Shown here piece by piece: positions 1 to 7,435 of a DNA stretch of 29,304 nt. Both the position numbers and the translations under genes were made by a program. Positions within the stretch are counted from its first letter, which is position 1, and each line of letters begins with the position of its first letter. The stretch comes from Lachnospiraceae bacterium UBA7027 (GTDB lineage Bacteria; Bacillota; Clostridia; Lachnospirales; Lachnospiraceae): assembly GCA_002494135.1 (NCBI GenBank), contig DLBG01000098.1:1-29304 (forward strand). The letters run 5' to 3'. The notes beneath the pieces were generated by a model. That model was not told the DNA's origin. It ran no database searches and saw only the letters and a program-made list of their open reading frames with translations.

Positions 1-1
1 T

Positions 2-88
2 GGGGCGAAAAGTATTAGCAAGGCCTCTGCAGAAAGTGTTATAGCACTGGCTACAGTGCTTCATTGCCGGGTTGAAGATTTAGTTTGA
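2..88 (+). CDS. XRE-type helix-turn-helix regulator, C-terminal fragment (5' end outside window)
   Basis: The frame is open from the window edge to a TGA at 86-88. It encodes 28 residues that include SKASAESVIALATVLHCRVE. This pattern is typical of the last helix-turn-helix segment of small Cro/C1-type (XRE) DNA-binding proteins, where SKAS is followed by an A-x-x-L-x-x-A-x-x-L-x-C-x-V-x-D-L helix. The protein would bind DNA in the cytoplasm; its targets cannot be told. Only the tail is visible, so length and partner domains are unknown. Such small regulators in Lachnospiraceae are often solitary or paired with a small toxin-like gene. The call rests on pattern recognition over a short stretch. 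Confidence 0.5.
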   Translation, partial: GAKSISKASAESVIALATVLHCRVEDLV

Positions 89-276
89 GAATAATGTTTA
101 CTGTTTCTTTTATCGAGAAAAGTCAGTAAGGTAAGGATATACTCCTGTGCTTGATTATATGTTAATATAGAAATGTCATTAATTACTTCTAATTTATAAT
201 CATACTCATACTCCGCACTGCATAAAATGAAAACGGATTTTTGATATGCCAATACGATACACCCAAAATGGTGCAT
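61..276 (-). CDS. Small hypothetical ORF (71 aa), doubtful
   Basis: A 71-residue minus-strand frame converges on the XRE fragment and overlaps its last 28 bases. It is more AT-rich than the genes that follow and begins MHHFGCIVLAYQ. No family is recognised. There is no good ribosome site: the bases just before the ATG read GTTGAGCG. It could be a small partner gene of the regulator or a chance frame in a degraded stretch. I lean slightly towards chance because of the overlap and the missing ribosome site. Confidence 0.2.
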   Translation of the reverse strand: MHHFGCIVLAYQKSVFILCSAEYEYDYKLEVINDISILTYNQAQEYILTLLTFLDKRNSKHYSQTKSSTRQ

Positions 277-352
277 CGCTCAACTTTACGGTAACAATAG
301 CTATCGCCATTGTACCATAAATGCAACAAGGGCATGGTTGAAAGAGAAACAA

Positions 353-1129
353 ATGTTTAGTTTGTATGAAAAAGCAGTAACGATAATTACAGATTTATTG
401 GCAAAAATGTTCGGTGTAGGACAGGGAAGCGATACTTACGGACTGATTATGGTTTTGGTCATTGTCGGTTCTGCATTCGTGCTGTTCTACGGTTTTATAG
501 GTCTTTCGTCGATTATTTACATCATCATTGAAAGCATTGTCAAAGCAATTGTCATGTTTATCATTCATGCGATTCCGCTCTTTGTGATGGCGCGAAAGGC
601 GGGATTTAAGTATCCGTGGTTTGCGTTTATTCCGGTTTTGCAACAGTATCTGGAATATATCCTGCCGAAGGGCAGATTCAAGACGCTTTTTATCCGTTTT
701 AAGGGGGAAGAACGTCCGAAGCTTGCAGCGATCGGGATGCTCGTTGAACATTTAGGCTATAAAGCAGCTGCGATAGCGGGCGGCGCTCTGCCTGCCGGAA
801 TGATTCTCGGAGTGGTGGCAGAAGTCTTTATTATTGCATTTTCCTGGAGAAGAATGTTCGACCTGATTCGTACCTATTCTTCAAAGAAAGCCGCACTGAC
901 GATTTCAATTATCGGACTGTTTCAGCCGATTGCATATTATGTATCGCTTTACATTTTCATGAATAGAGATCCGGTATACGGTGCGGGTAAATTCTACGAA
1001 GTAAACAGCTTTGATCTGCCGGAAGAAAAACCTATGCCGAAAAGGGATGCTTCCGGGCCGAGAGCGTTTACGGTAGAACAGTTTAACGAGCACTGTGACG
1101 AGTACAGTGACGGGTACCGGGAGATATAA
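353..1129 (+). CDS. Hypothetical multi-pass membrane protein
   Basis: The product is about 258 residues with an N-terminal pair of hydrophobic helices (near residues 28-50 and 53-80), further hydrophobic stretches near 135-165 and 185-205, and a charged soluble tail rich in E, K and D. The segment ARKAGFKYPWFAFIPVLQQY resembles the (K)AG-x-x-x-W-x-a-x-x-P pattern of small Firmicute membrane proteins of the DUF5684 type, but this is not a firm assignment. The ATG at 353 has a weak GAAAGAG ribosome site. A TTG at 338 with AAGGG upstream is an alternative giving 263 residues. It is the first gene of a same-strand run with the Smr, acyltransferase and symporter genes, with an 18-base gap to the next. 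The function is unknown; it is probably a membrane-bound accessory protein. Confidence 0.65.
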   Translation: MFSLYEKAVTIITDLLAKMFGVGQGSDTYGLIMVLVIVGSAFVLFYGFIGLSSIIYIIIESIVKAIVMFIIHAIPLFVMARKAGFKYPWFAFIPVLQQYLEYILPKGRFKTLFIRFKGEERPKLAAIGMLVEHLGYKAAAIAGGALPAGMILGVVAEVFIIAFSWRRMFDLIRTYSSKKAALTISIIGLFQPIAYYVSLYIFMNRDPVYGAGKFYEVNSFDLPEEKPMPKRDASGPRAFTVEQFNEHCDEYSDGYREI

Positions 1130-1147
1130 GAAAGAAGGGAGACGGAT

Positions 1148-1399
1148 ATGGAACTTCGGGCCATCATAGATCTGGATCTTCACGGACTCGGTGTTGAAGA
1201 AGCACAGACGAAAATCGAAAACGCGATAAAAAGTGCCGGAAGCGGAGTCTACCGCATCCGCTGCATTCACGGGTTTCACGGCGGAACAAGGATCAAGGAC
1301 ATGATTCGCAGAGAATTCGGTTTTGGGCTGGAACCCAAAGTCAAAAGCATCCGTCCCGGTGAAAACGAAGGAATCACGGAACTGATTTTACGCGAGTAA
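1148..1399 (+). CDS. Stand-alone Smr-domain protein
   Basis: The 83-residue product is almost entirely an Smr domain, the small MutS-related fold found at the C-terminus of MutS2 and as single-domain proteins. Visible motifs are the N-terminal LDLHG (residues 9-13), the central IHGFHGG-x-R loop (40-48) and the GENEGITELIL strand near the end, which is the family's G-x-N-x-G signature. Members of the family are nucleic-acid endonucleases or RNA-binding domains, and the His in LDLHG is implicated in activity. The start has GGGAG six to seven bases upstream. It lies 18 bases after the membrane protein and 11 before the acyltransferase, so co-transcription is likely, though no functional link is evident. 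Confidence 0.88.
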   Translation: MELRAIIDLDLHGLGVEEAQTKIENAIKSAGSGVYRIRCIHGFHGGTRIKDMIRREFGFGLEPKVKSIRPGENEGITELILRE

Positions 1400-1410
1400 A
1401 GGCAACGTAA

Positions 1411-2643
1411 ATGACAGAGAATAAATCTTCGAAAAGCAAACAGAAGAAAAAAGACAGAAACGGTTTTGACAGGGTCTTTGTTGCTATCATGCTGCATACG
1501 GTTGTGCCGGTTTTAAAGGCAAAGTTCGGTGTGAAGAGGGATGAGCACATTAAGGCGGAAGGGGAGCCGTTTATAGTTCTTTTTAATCACGTGACGGATC
1601 TGGACATGGCCTGGATTATGGATGCTTTCGGGAGGCAGATCTACTGCCTCGGCAGTGAGCACATTATCCGTGTTCCGATTGCCGGTGCGCTTTTGAAAAC
1701 TTTCTTTGCACCCATTTTCATCAAAAAGGGAAGCAACGGTATGGCGGCGGTAATGGAAATGAACCGGTATCTGAAATCAGGTAGATCCATCCTGATGTCT
1801 CCGGAAGGAGTCCGCACCGGAAACGGACGGACCTGTGAACTGGTGCCTTCCACGGCAGCCGTATTAAAGAAACTTCGCTGTAATATCATTACGGTGCGGA
1901 TTCACGGAGGATATCTGACCACGCCGCGCTGGGGAAAGGGAGTCCGCAAGGGCGAAATCCGCGTGGAGAAAATTGCGGAATACTCCAAAGACAGGATTGC
2001 TTCCATGGATGCGGATGAATTGCAAAGGCATTTCGAACAGGATTTATACGAAGATGCATATGCATACAATGAAGAAAAGAAGATTCGTTATCGCGGGAAA
2101 AAAGCTGCAGAGGGAATCGAGACACAGCTGTATCTTTGCCCGTCCTGCAATGCCCCGGCAACGCTTCAGTCCCGCGGAAATACTTTTTTCTGTAAATGCG
2201 GTCTTCAAGGAAGCATAGATGAATACGGGCTGCTCTCGGGAGAAGGCTTTGCCTTTCGAACCGTGGCCGAGTGGGATGACTGGCAGGAAGAGAGACTTCG
2301 CGAGATGATTCTTAATATAAAGGAAAAGGCAGCGAAGGAAACAGAAGGTGAAACCGGCGCAGACCAAATCATCGTTTCCACTCCCGGTCTTTCTTTAAAA
2401 GAAATCCTGGAAGGCCATAAGGAAACCGTACTACAAAGGGGAGATTTATCCATTACGAATCATAGTATTTCGGTGGGAGAAAAGGAAATTGCATTTGCGG
2501 ATATTTCGGGCGTTTCCATGATTTCCTACGGAATTTTGTTGCTTTCCACCAGGGATAAGCATTATTATGAAATCAGTGAGAAAAAAACCAGATATCCCGG
2601 CATTCTGTATTTAAAACTGATTGTCGGACTGAAGGAGGATTAA
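1411..2643 (+). CDS. 1-acyl-sn-glycerol-3-phosphate acyltransferase-like protein (PlsC family) with C-terminal zinc ribbon
   Basis: Residues 40-200 form a PlsC/LPLAT acyltransferase domain. The catalytic H-x4-D motif is HVTDLD at 60-65, and the acceptor-phosphate motif is PEGVR at 131-135. The family transfers an acyl chain to lysophosphatidic acid in phospholipid synthesis at the inner face of the membrane. After a basic helix there is a zinc-ribbon-like segment with Cys 243, 246, 261 and 263 (CPSC then CKC), followed by about 145 charged residues without a recognised domain. At 410 residues it is much longer than typical PlsC (about 200-250). The start has AAAGG seven bases upstream, and its TAA directly abuts the next ATG. 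The substrate is not certain; the extra domains may target or regulate the enzyme. Confidence 0.82.
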   Translation: MTENKSSKSKQKKKDRNGFDRVFVAIMLHTVVPVLKAKFGVKRDEHIKAEGEPFIVLFNHVTDLDMAWIMDAFGRQIYCLGSEHIIRVPIAGALLKTFFAPIFIKKGSNGMAAVMEMNRYLKSGRSILMSPEGVRTGNGRTCELVPSTAAVLKKLRCNIITVRIHGGYLTTPRWGKGVRKGEIRVEKIAEYSKDRIASMDADELQRHFEQDLYEDAYAYNEEKKIRYRGKKAAEGIETQLYLCPSCNAPATLQSRGNTFFCKCGLQGSIDEYGLLSGEGFAFRTVAEWDDWQEERLREMILNIKEKAAKETEGETGADQIIVSTPGLSLKEILEGHKETVLQRGDLSITNHSISVGEKEIAFADISGVSMISYGILLLSTRDKHYYEISEKKTRYPGILYLKLIVGLKED

Positions 2644-4071
2644 ATGTCAAACGGTGTTTCCTTTTCGGACCTTACGGTCTGGCCCGTAATCCTGCTGCTG
2701 GGCGTTGTTTTGGGCGGTCTGCTGGTAGGTAACATGTTAAAACGTGCCATTCCGTTTCTTCGAAAATCCCTCATCCCGGTATCGGTAATCGGCGGGTTGT
2801 TCTTACTGCTTATATCGACTCTTTGCAAGGTATTCACGGGAAAGTATTTCTTCAACTATTTTCTGTTTGCAAACGGCGGAGCCCTGACGGGGATCGAGGT
2901 TCTGGAGATTCTGACGTATCACTGTCTTGCGCTCGGCTTTATCGCGATGACGCTTCGTAAAACCGGAAGCGATAATAAGAAGAAAGAAAAAGGGCGCATC
3001 AGGGATGTAGTCAATTCCGGTATCGTTACGGTTAATACCTATCTTTTGCAGGGTATTATCGGTGTGTCGGTAACCGTCATTGCATCGGTTTTTCTTCCTA
3101 AAATTCTGAAAGCCGCAGGCTTGTTACTTTCCTTCGGTTTCGGACAGGGTACCGGACAGGCACTCAACTACGGTTCCATTTACGAAAGTACCTATGGGTT
3201 CGAAGGCGGAAAGAGTTTCGGCCTGACCATTGCCGCAATCGGCTTTCTGGCAGCAGGTCTCGGAGGAATCGTTTATCTGGCATGGCATAAGAAAAAAGGT
3301 GATATTCAGATTCGTGAGAATATTTTTACCCACAATAATGAGAGGGTGGAAGAAGAGGGAGAAATCCCCATGGTGGAGTCCATGGACAAACTGACGGTGC
3401 AGATTGCGCTGGTGATTCTCTGTTATGCCGCCGCATTCGTGGTTATGTTTGTTCTCGGCAAGCTGGTGGGTGACGGGCTGCGGTCTACGATTTACGGCTT
3501 TAATTTCTTAATCGGCACGCTCATGGCGGTGATTCTGAAACTCATCATGAAACTGTTGAAAAAAGGGAAAATGCTTCACCGCGATTACGTGAATAACTTT
3601 CTTTTAAGCCGAATTGCCGGTTTTGCATTTGATATCATGATTGTTGCGGGAATCGGTGCCATCCAGCTGGATCTGATTAAGGATTACCTCGGAGTGCTTT
3701 TAATCATGTCTCTGCTCGGTGTCGTATTTACCTTTTTGTATATTAAGATTGTTTCGAATAAGCTGTTTTCCGGCTATCATCACGAAGAATTCCTGGTGAT
3801 GTTCGGAATGCTTACCGGAACGGCTTCCACGGGTGTTATTCTGCTTCGTGAAATCGATCCGATGTTTGAAACTCCGGCATCCGATAACGTGGTTTATCAG
3901 ACGTTTCCGGCTATCCTGTTAGGTTTCCCCATGATGATTCTGGCGGCTTTCTGTCCCAAAAGCGATTCGGCAACATTCATTACACTGGCAGTCATGCTTG
4001 TATATTTCCTGATACTGAACGTTGTGCTGTTTCGAAGTAAAATCTTTAAGCCGAAGAAAAAAGAAGTTTAA
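2644..4071 (+). CDS. gltS: Sodium/glutamate symporter-like protein (GltS family)
   Basis: The 475-residue integral membrane protein has about 11-12 hydrophobic segments. The N-terminal IPVSVIGG and the glycine-rich FGFGQGTGQALNYGS (around 160-174), followed by FGLTIAAIGFLAAGLGGI, match the re-entrant signature regions of GltS sodium:glutamate symporters. These import glutamate with Na+ through the cytoplasmic membrane. The C-terminal half repeats the topology, with a second glycine/threonine-rich loop MFGMLTGTASTGVILLREID. It is longer than E. coli GltS (about 400), mainly through a charged cytoplasmic loop near 218-255. AAGGAGG lies five bases before the ATG, inside the acyltransferase's last codons, so translation is probably coupled. 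The family is fairly secure; glutamate specificity is inferred. Confidence 0.78.
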   Translation: MSNGVSFSDLTVWPVILLLGVVLGGLLVGNMLKRAIPFLRKSLIPVSVIGGLFLLLISTLCKVFTGKYFFNYFLFANGGALTGIEVLEILTYHCLALGFIAMTLRKTGSDNKKKEKGRIRDVVNSGIVTVNTYLLQGIIGVSVTVIASVFLPKILKAAGLLLSFGFGQGTGQALNYGSIYESTYGFEGGKSFGLTIAAIGFLAAGLGGIVYLAWHKKKGDIQIRENIFTHNNERVEEEGEIPMVESMDKLTVQIALVILCYAAAFVVMFVLGKLVGDGLRSTIYGFNFLIGTLMAVILKLIMKLLKKGKMLHRDYVNNFLLSRIAGFAFDIMIVAGIGAIQLDLIKDYLGVLLIMSLLGVVFTFLYIKIVSNKLFSGYHHEEFLVMFGMLTGTASTGVILLREIDPMFETPASDNVVYQTFPAILLGFPMMILAAFCPKSDSATFITLAVMLVYFLILNVVLFRSKIFKPKKKEV

Positions 4072-4084
4072 AACTGGCATTGAA

Positions 4085-4113
4085 AAGCCCCGCCGTTGGC
4101 GGGGCTTCATTTT
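4085..4113. terminator. Rho-independent terminator, probably bidirectional
   Basis: A perfect 10-bp GC-rich stem, AAGCCCCGCC (4085-4094) with GGCGGGGCTT (4098-4107), encloses a 3-base loop and is followed by a T-containing tail. It sits 13 bases after the symporter stop and faces the GH5 gene that ends at 4143. It can end the plus-strand operon, and because of its flanking A and T runs probably the minus-strand one too. Confidence 0.9.
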
Positions 4114-4142
4114 ATGCATTTACAAGTTTGCGGCCTGCGATT

Positions 4143-5135
4143 TTATAAGTCCGGGGCAACCTCGAAATCCATTTCCTTATAGGTCCAGATTGCTCTTCCG
4201 ATAGCATATTTGTCCATAACCTTATGGAACATTTCAGTCCATGCTCTGCGGTCCGATTCTTCGGCCAGATCGATGACACCGTACTCGCCGCAGTACAACG
4301 CCACGTTTCTTTCTTTGGCAACCCGTACCGCCTCAGAAAGAAGTGCTTCAAAGTATTCTTCCCCGAGATACTGTTCCGGGCCTGCGGGACAGAAATTGAC
4401 GTAATCTTCCGCAAGCTGCTCTTTGCTGTACTTCGTATAATCGCCGTAGGTCATATGGAAAGGACAGCGGAAGGAAGTATCCATGGTAGGAATCCAGTGA
4501 GCTCCCTGATGCGTGAAAATCAGCGGTTCATAGCAGTGGAAGTTGTAAATGATTTTATCATCGTAAGGCATGGGGAGGTCCTTAAGCGCTTCGATGCTGT
4601 TATTGTAGTAACCGCCGAGGAGGATTTTAACATCCGGGGAAATCGTACGGATCCGTCGGATGCATTCCGTGGAAATACGATTCCAGGAATCGGAGTATTC
4701 CTTCCTGGTTACTTCGTTGAGAATTTCAAACGTCAGCATATCGGCATTGTTTCCGAAATGTCTTGCCAGGGTTTCCCAGATTAAGTAGAAATGATTCTGG
4801 TATTTTTCATTCTCAAAGAATCCTGTTTCGCCATATCCGGCATCAAATGAATAACCGGGAGTACGGTGAAGGTCCAAAACCATGTTTAGACCGTATTTAC
4901 GGCACATGTCGATTGCAAACTCAATGTAAGCAAAGCCGGACTCGTTAAAGGACATGTCATTGTTCTCGAAGAGTTCGTAGTCGATGGGAACACGCACGTG
5001 GTCGTATCCGCGTCGTTTTACTTCTTCGAAGTCCTTCTCCGTAATAAAATTGTCGTAACGCTCTTTCGTGTGATCACACTGGGAGAGCCAACCTCCGAAG
5101 TTGATACCTTTCTGATAGCCTTCAAATTTCTGCAT
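4143..5135 (-). CDS. Cytoplasmic GH5 endo-beta-glucanase, CelC-like
   Basis: The 330-residue (beta/alpha)8 glycoside hydrolase of family 5 starts GINFGGWLSQ and has the HVRVPID strand (46-52), the acid/base pair N140-E141 in ILNE, and nucleophile E284 in YCGEYG. The spacing matches Clostridium thermocellum CelC (E140 and E280 there), and the order of motifs, including FTHQGAHW, is the same. The family cuts beta-1,4 or mixed beta-1,3-1,4 glucans. There is no signal peptide, so it should act inside the cell on imported oligosaccharides. Its ATG directly follows the GH16 TAA, with GAGGAG nine bases upstream, so the two are coupled. The protein ends at MDFEVAPDL, about 10-20 residues shorter than CelC; see the finding on a possible 3' frameshift. 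Confidence 0.9.
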   Translation of the reverse strand: MQKFEGYQKGINFGGWLSQCDHTKERYDNFITEKDFEEVKRRGYDHVRVPIDYELFENNDMSFNESGFAYIEFAIDMCRKYGLNMVLDLHRTPGYSFDAGYGETGFFENEKYQNHFYLIWETLARHFGNNADMLTFEILNEVTRKEYSDSWNRISTECIRRIRTISPDVKILLGGYYNNSIEALKDLPMPYDDKIIYNFHCYEPLIFTHQGAHWIPTMDTSFRCPFHMTYGDYTKYSKEQLAEDYVNFCPAGPEQYLGEEYFEALLSEAVRVAKERNVALYCGEYGVIDLAEESDRRAWTEMFHKVMDKYAIGRAIWTYKEMDFEVAPDL

Positions 5136-6500
5136 TTACTGAATCTCCTCTACGCGTACATTCTGAATATAAATGGTTGCAAGGGAACCTTTCTTTCCCA
5201 TGTTGAACTCCAGGCGGCCGTTATTATCGTCTTTTGCGGTCATCTCAAAGTCATAGGTGAAGGTCTGTTTTTCGGTTGTTGCGGTAAGCGTGGTGTCCTG
5301 CAGATAACGAATCCATCCGGCGGTAGGAGCGGAAACGCAGACGATGAGGTCACGTTCCTCGTCAGCCCAGCAGTCGAAGGTTACACGGTATTTATGCCCT
5401 TTGATCATCGGAAGATCGGGCTGAACAAGCTGAACGGAATAATCCTCCGTTCCTTCTGCCTTGGAGTAGATGATCATGGTGTTGTCTTTAATCTCGGCAC
5501 TGCCGTCGCCGCCGTTGAAGAGTAAGAACTTCCAGTCCACATCATCGGTTAAGTCTTCCGCTTCGGAGAAATCTCCGTTGTTGATAAAGTTACCGGTTGC
5601 ATCTGCGGTGCGGAACTGCTTCTCAGGTTTGGTAACATTGGTGTCGTATTCCGGTTTCTGATAAACACGAACGTAGTCGATTAAGAATTCGGCATTGTCG
5701 AAATTCGTGGTATCGTCCGGATTACCGGGCCAGGTTCCGCCGACTGCAAGGTTTAACTGTACAAAGAAATTCTGGTTAAAGGGTGCGGGATAAGGCTTCT
5801 CGTCTTCGCCTTCCACTGCGGTAAACCAGTCATTAACGGTTAAGTAGAGGTTTCCGTCAATGTACCATCTCATTTCACCGGGTTCCCATTCAACAGAGTA
5901 TTCGTGGAAGGAATCTGCGAAGGAACCTTCCTCCAGAACAACGGTACCCTGCTGCTCTGCGTGAGGTGCACCGTAATGTACGGTACCGTAAGCGGTCTTC
6001 ACATCGCTTCCCAACACTTCCATTATATCAATTTCACCGCATTTTGGCCACTGTCCGTAGTAGCTTTCATCCGTGGGCATCATCCAGATTGCGGGCCATA
6101 ATCCCTGTCCTTCGGGAACCTTGGCGCTTACAACAACCTTTCCGTACATAAAATCTTCTTTGTTCTGGGATTTGATTTTACCGGATGTGTAGTAATCGTT
6201 TCCGTTGGCATCCTTGGTTTTGATCGCTTTCAGAACCATGTTGCCGTCGCGTACGAATACGTTATCGGTAGAAGTCGTGTACTCCTGTAATTCTTCGTTG
6301 GTCCAGCCGGGTTCGTGGGGATCGTAGCTCCAGATGTTTTCATCCATGGCTTTTCCGTCGAACTCGTCATGCCATAAAAGTTCATAGCCTTCGATTTCGG
6401 GGGCGGGTGTGCCGGACGGTTTGCAGCCGGCAGCACAAAGAAGGGACAAGCCCATTACAGATACTAACGCGATTGAAAGAATACGTTTGCCGTGTTTCAT
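5136..6500 (-). CDS. Secreted GH16 endo-beta-1,3-glucanase (laminarinase/lichenase) lipoprotein with C-terminal CBM
   Basis: The 454-residue product opens with a lipoprotein signal peptide; the lipobox AAGC puts the lipidated Cys at 26. Residues 38-285 form a GH16 beta-sandwich with the catalytic EIDIME at 156-161 (nucleophile E156, D158, acid/base E161), which is the bulged form typical of laminarinases. Residues 300-454 look like a CBM4/9-type carbohydrate-binding module (NFINNGDFS start, Trp-containing strands, terminal strand IYIQNVRVEEI). It should sit on the cell surface and cleave beta-1,3 or mixed-linkage glucans to oligosaccharides, which the GH5 enzyme could then process inside. GGGAGG lies about ten bases before the ATG. 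It is divergent from an AraC regulator that probably controls it. Confidence 0.92.
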   Translation of the reverse strand: MKHGKRILSIALVSVMGLSLLCAAGCKPSGTPAPEIEGYELLWHDEFDGKAMDENIWSYDPHEPGWTNEELQEYTTSTDNVFVRDGNMVLKAIKTKDANGNDYYTSGKIKSQNKEDFMYGKVVVSAKVPEGQGLWPAIWMMPTDESYYGQWPKCGEIDIMEVLGSDVKTAYGTVHYGAPHAEQQGTVVLEEGSFADSFHEYSVEWEPGEMRWYIDGNLYLTVNDWFTAVEGEDEKPYPAPFNQNFFVQLNLAVGGTWPGNPDDTTNFDNAEFLIDYVRVYQKPEYDTNVTKPEKQFRTADATGNFINNGDFSEAEDLTDDVDWKFLLFNGGDGSAEIKDNTMIIYSKAEGTEDYSVQLVQPDLPMIKGHKYRVTFDCWADEERDLIVCVSAPTAGWIRYLQDTTLTATTEKQTFTYDFEMTAKDDNNGRLEFNMGKKGSLATIYIQNVRVEEIQ

Positions 6501-6565
6501 AGATTGTAACCTCCCGTGGTTTTTGTGGTATTACTACTGATTTAAGCATATCGGAAGTATTGTTT

Positions 6566-6595
6566 TTGCTATATTAAAAATATGACATTTATGAT
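6566..6595 (+). promoter_or_regulatory. Candidate promoter of the AraC-type regulator
   Basis: TTGCTA (6566-6571) and TATGAT (6590-6595) are separated by 18 bases, with the ATG at 6626. The 125-base divergent region to the GH16 gene is AT-rich. I could not identify a convincing minus-strand promoter for the GH16 gene, which would fit a weak, activator-dependent promoter. Box quality is moderate. Confidence 0.4.
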
Positions 6596-6625
6596 AAAAT
6601 ACTGACATAACAATTTCGGGGGAAA

Positions 6626-7366
6626 ATGCATATGGAAAATATTGAAAAAGAATTGCTTTACCGCGAATATGTCATGCGTGAGGAGCTTGTTTATCATGCA
6701 CCGTTTAACCCGGAGCGTGAATTTTACGAAACGGTCAAAAGCGGTGACATTAAGAAGGTTGAAAAATCACTCAGAGAAGATTTCTGTGCCAAAAAGGGTC
6801 TCGGAAAGCTTTCCGAAAGCCGGGTCCAGAGTTTCAAATATCATTTTGCCATTACGGCGGCCCTCCTTTCAAGGCACTGTATCGAAGGAGGAATGGAGCA
6901 TGAGAGGGCATATACGTTAAGTGATCTGTATATCGCGGATGTGGATAAATGCACAACGTTAAAACAGATTTCCGCCCTGCACAGGACCATGGTTCTGGAT
7001 TATACAAAACGTATGCACAAGATCAGAACTTCCAGGGTATATTCCAGACACGTGGTTTGCACGATACAGTATATTTACGACCACCTTCACGAGGAAATCT
7101 GCTTGGCGGATCTGGCCGATGCCGCAGGGATCAATACGAATTACCTGTCCCGTCTTTTCAAAAAAGAAGTGGGAATGCCAATCGGAGAATACATATCCCG
7201 AAAGAAAATCGAAACGGCCCGGAATATGCTTGAATATTCGGAATATACGCCTTTAGAGATTGCCAATATTCTGGCGTTTTCGTCGCAAAGCTATTTTGTA
7301 AATGTTTTTAAACGTTATACGGGGGAAACTCCGGGAAAATATCGAAATGCGAAACAGGGGAAATAG
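6626..7366 (+). CDS. AraC-family transcriptional regulator
   Basis: The 246-residue protein has two AraC helix-turn-helix motifs in its last 100 residues: LADLADAAGINTNYLSRLFK near 156-175, and the second around TPLEIANILAFSSQSYFVNV with the family-typical FKRYTGETPGKYR ending. The N-terminal ~140 residues are helical, with no cupin-type sugar-binding signature, and resemble the sensor part seen in many Lachnospiraceae AraC proteins. It is divergent from the GH16/GH5 pair, so it most likely activates them in response to glucan-derived sugars (inference). GGGGGAA is immediately upstream of the ATG at 6626; an in-frame ATG two codons later is equally possible. Confidence 0.9.
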   Translation: MHMENIEKELLYREYVMREELVYHAPFNPEREFYETVKSGDIKKVEKSLREDFCAKKGLGKLSESRVQSFKYHFAITAALLSRHCIEGGMEHERAYTLSDLYIADVDKCTTLKQISALHRTMVLDYTKRMHKIRTSRVYSRHVVCTIQYIYDHLHEEICLADLADAAGINTNYLSRLFKKEVGMPIGEYISRKKIETARNMLEYSEYTPLEIANILAFSSQSYFVNVFKRYTGETPGKYRNAKQGK

Positions 7367-7396
7367 TTGATAAAATCACTGTTTCGGTGCTATATT
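7367..7396 (+). promoter_or_regulatory. Promoter of the CPBP protease gene
   Basis: TTGATA (7367-7372) and TATATT (7391-7396) are 18 bases apart, beginning right after the AraC stop codon. This supports transcription of the following gene on its own, and argues against the upstream TTG at 7367 as a start codon. Confidence 0.6.
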
Positions 7397-7435
7397 GTGA
7401 ATGTGTCAAAGCTTTTAAAAACAGGGGATGATATT

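Noticed and set aside
285..311. Imperfect palindrome GGTAACAATAGC...GCCATTGTACC as an insertion-sequence end
   Set aside because: Arms are imperfect, there is no partner end, target duplication or transposase in the window.
338..352. TTG at 338 as the start of the first membrane protein
   Set aside because: An ATG five codons later fits the all-ATG habit of neighbouring genes; the choice is not decisive because both ribosome sites are weak.
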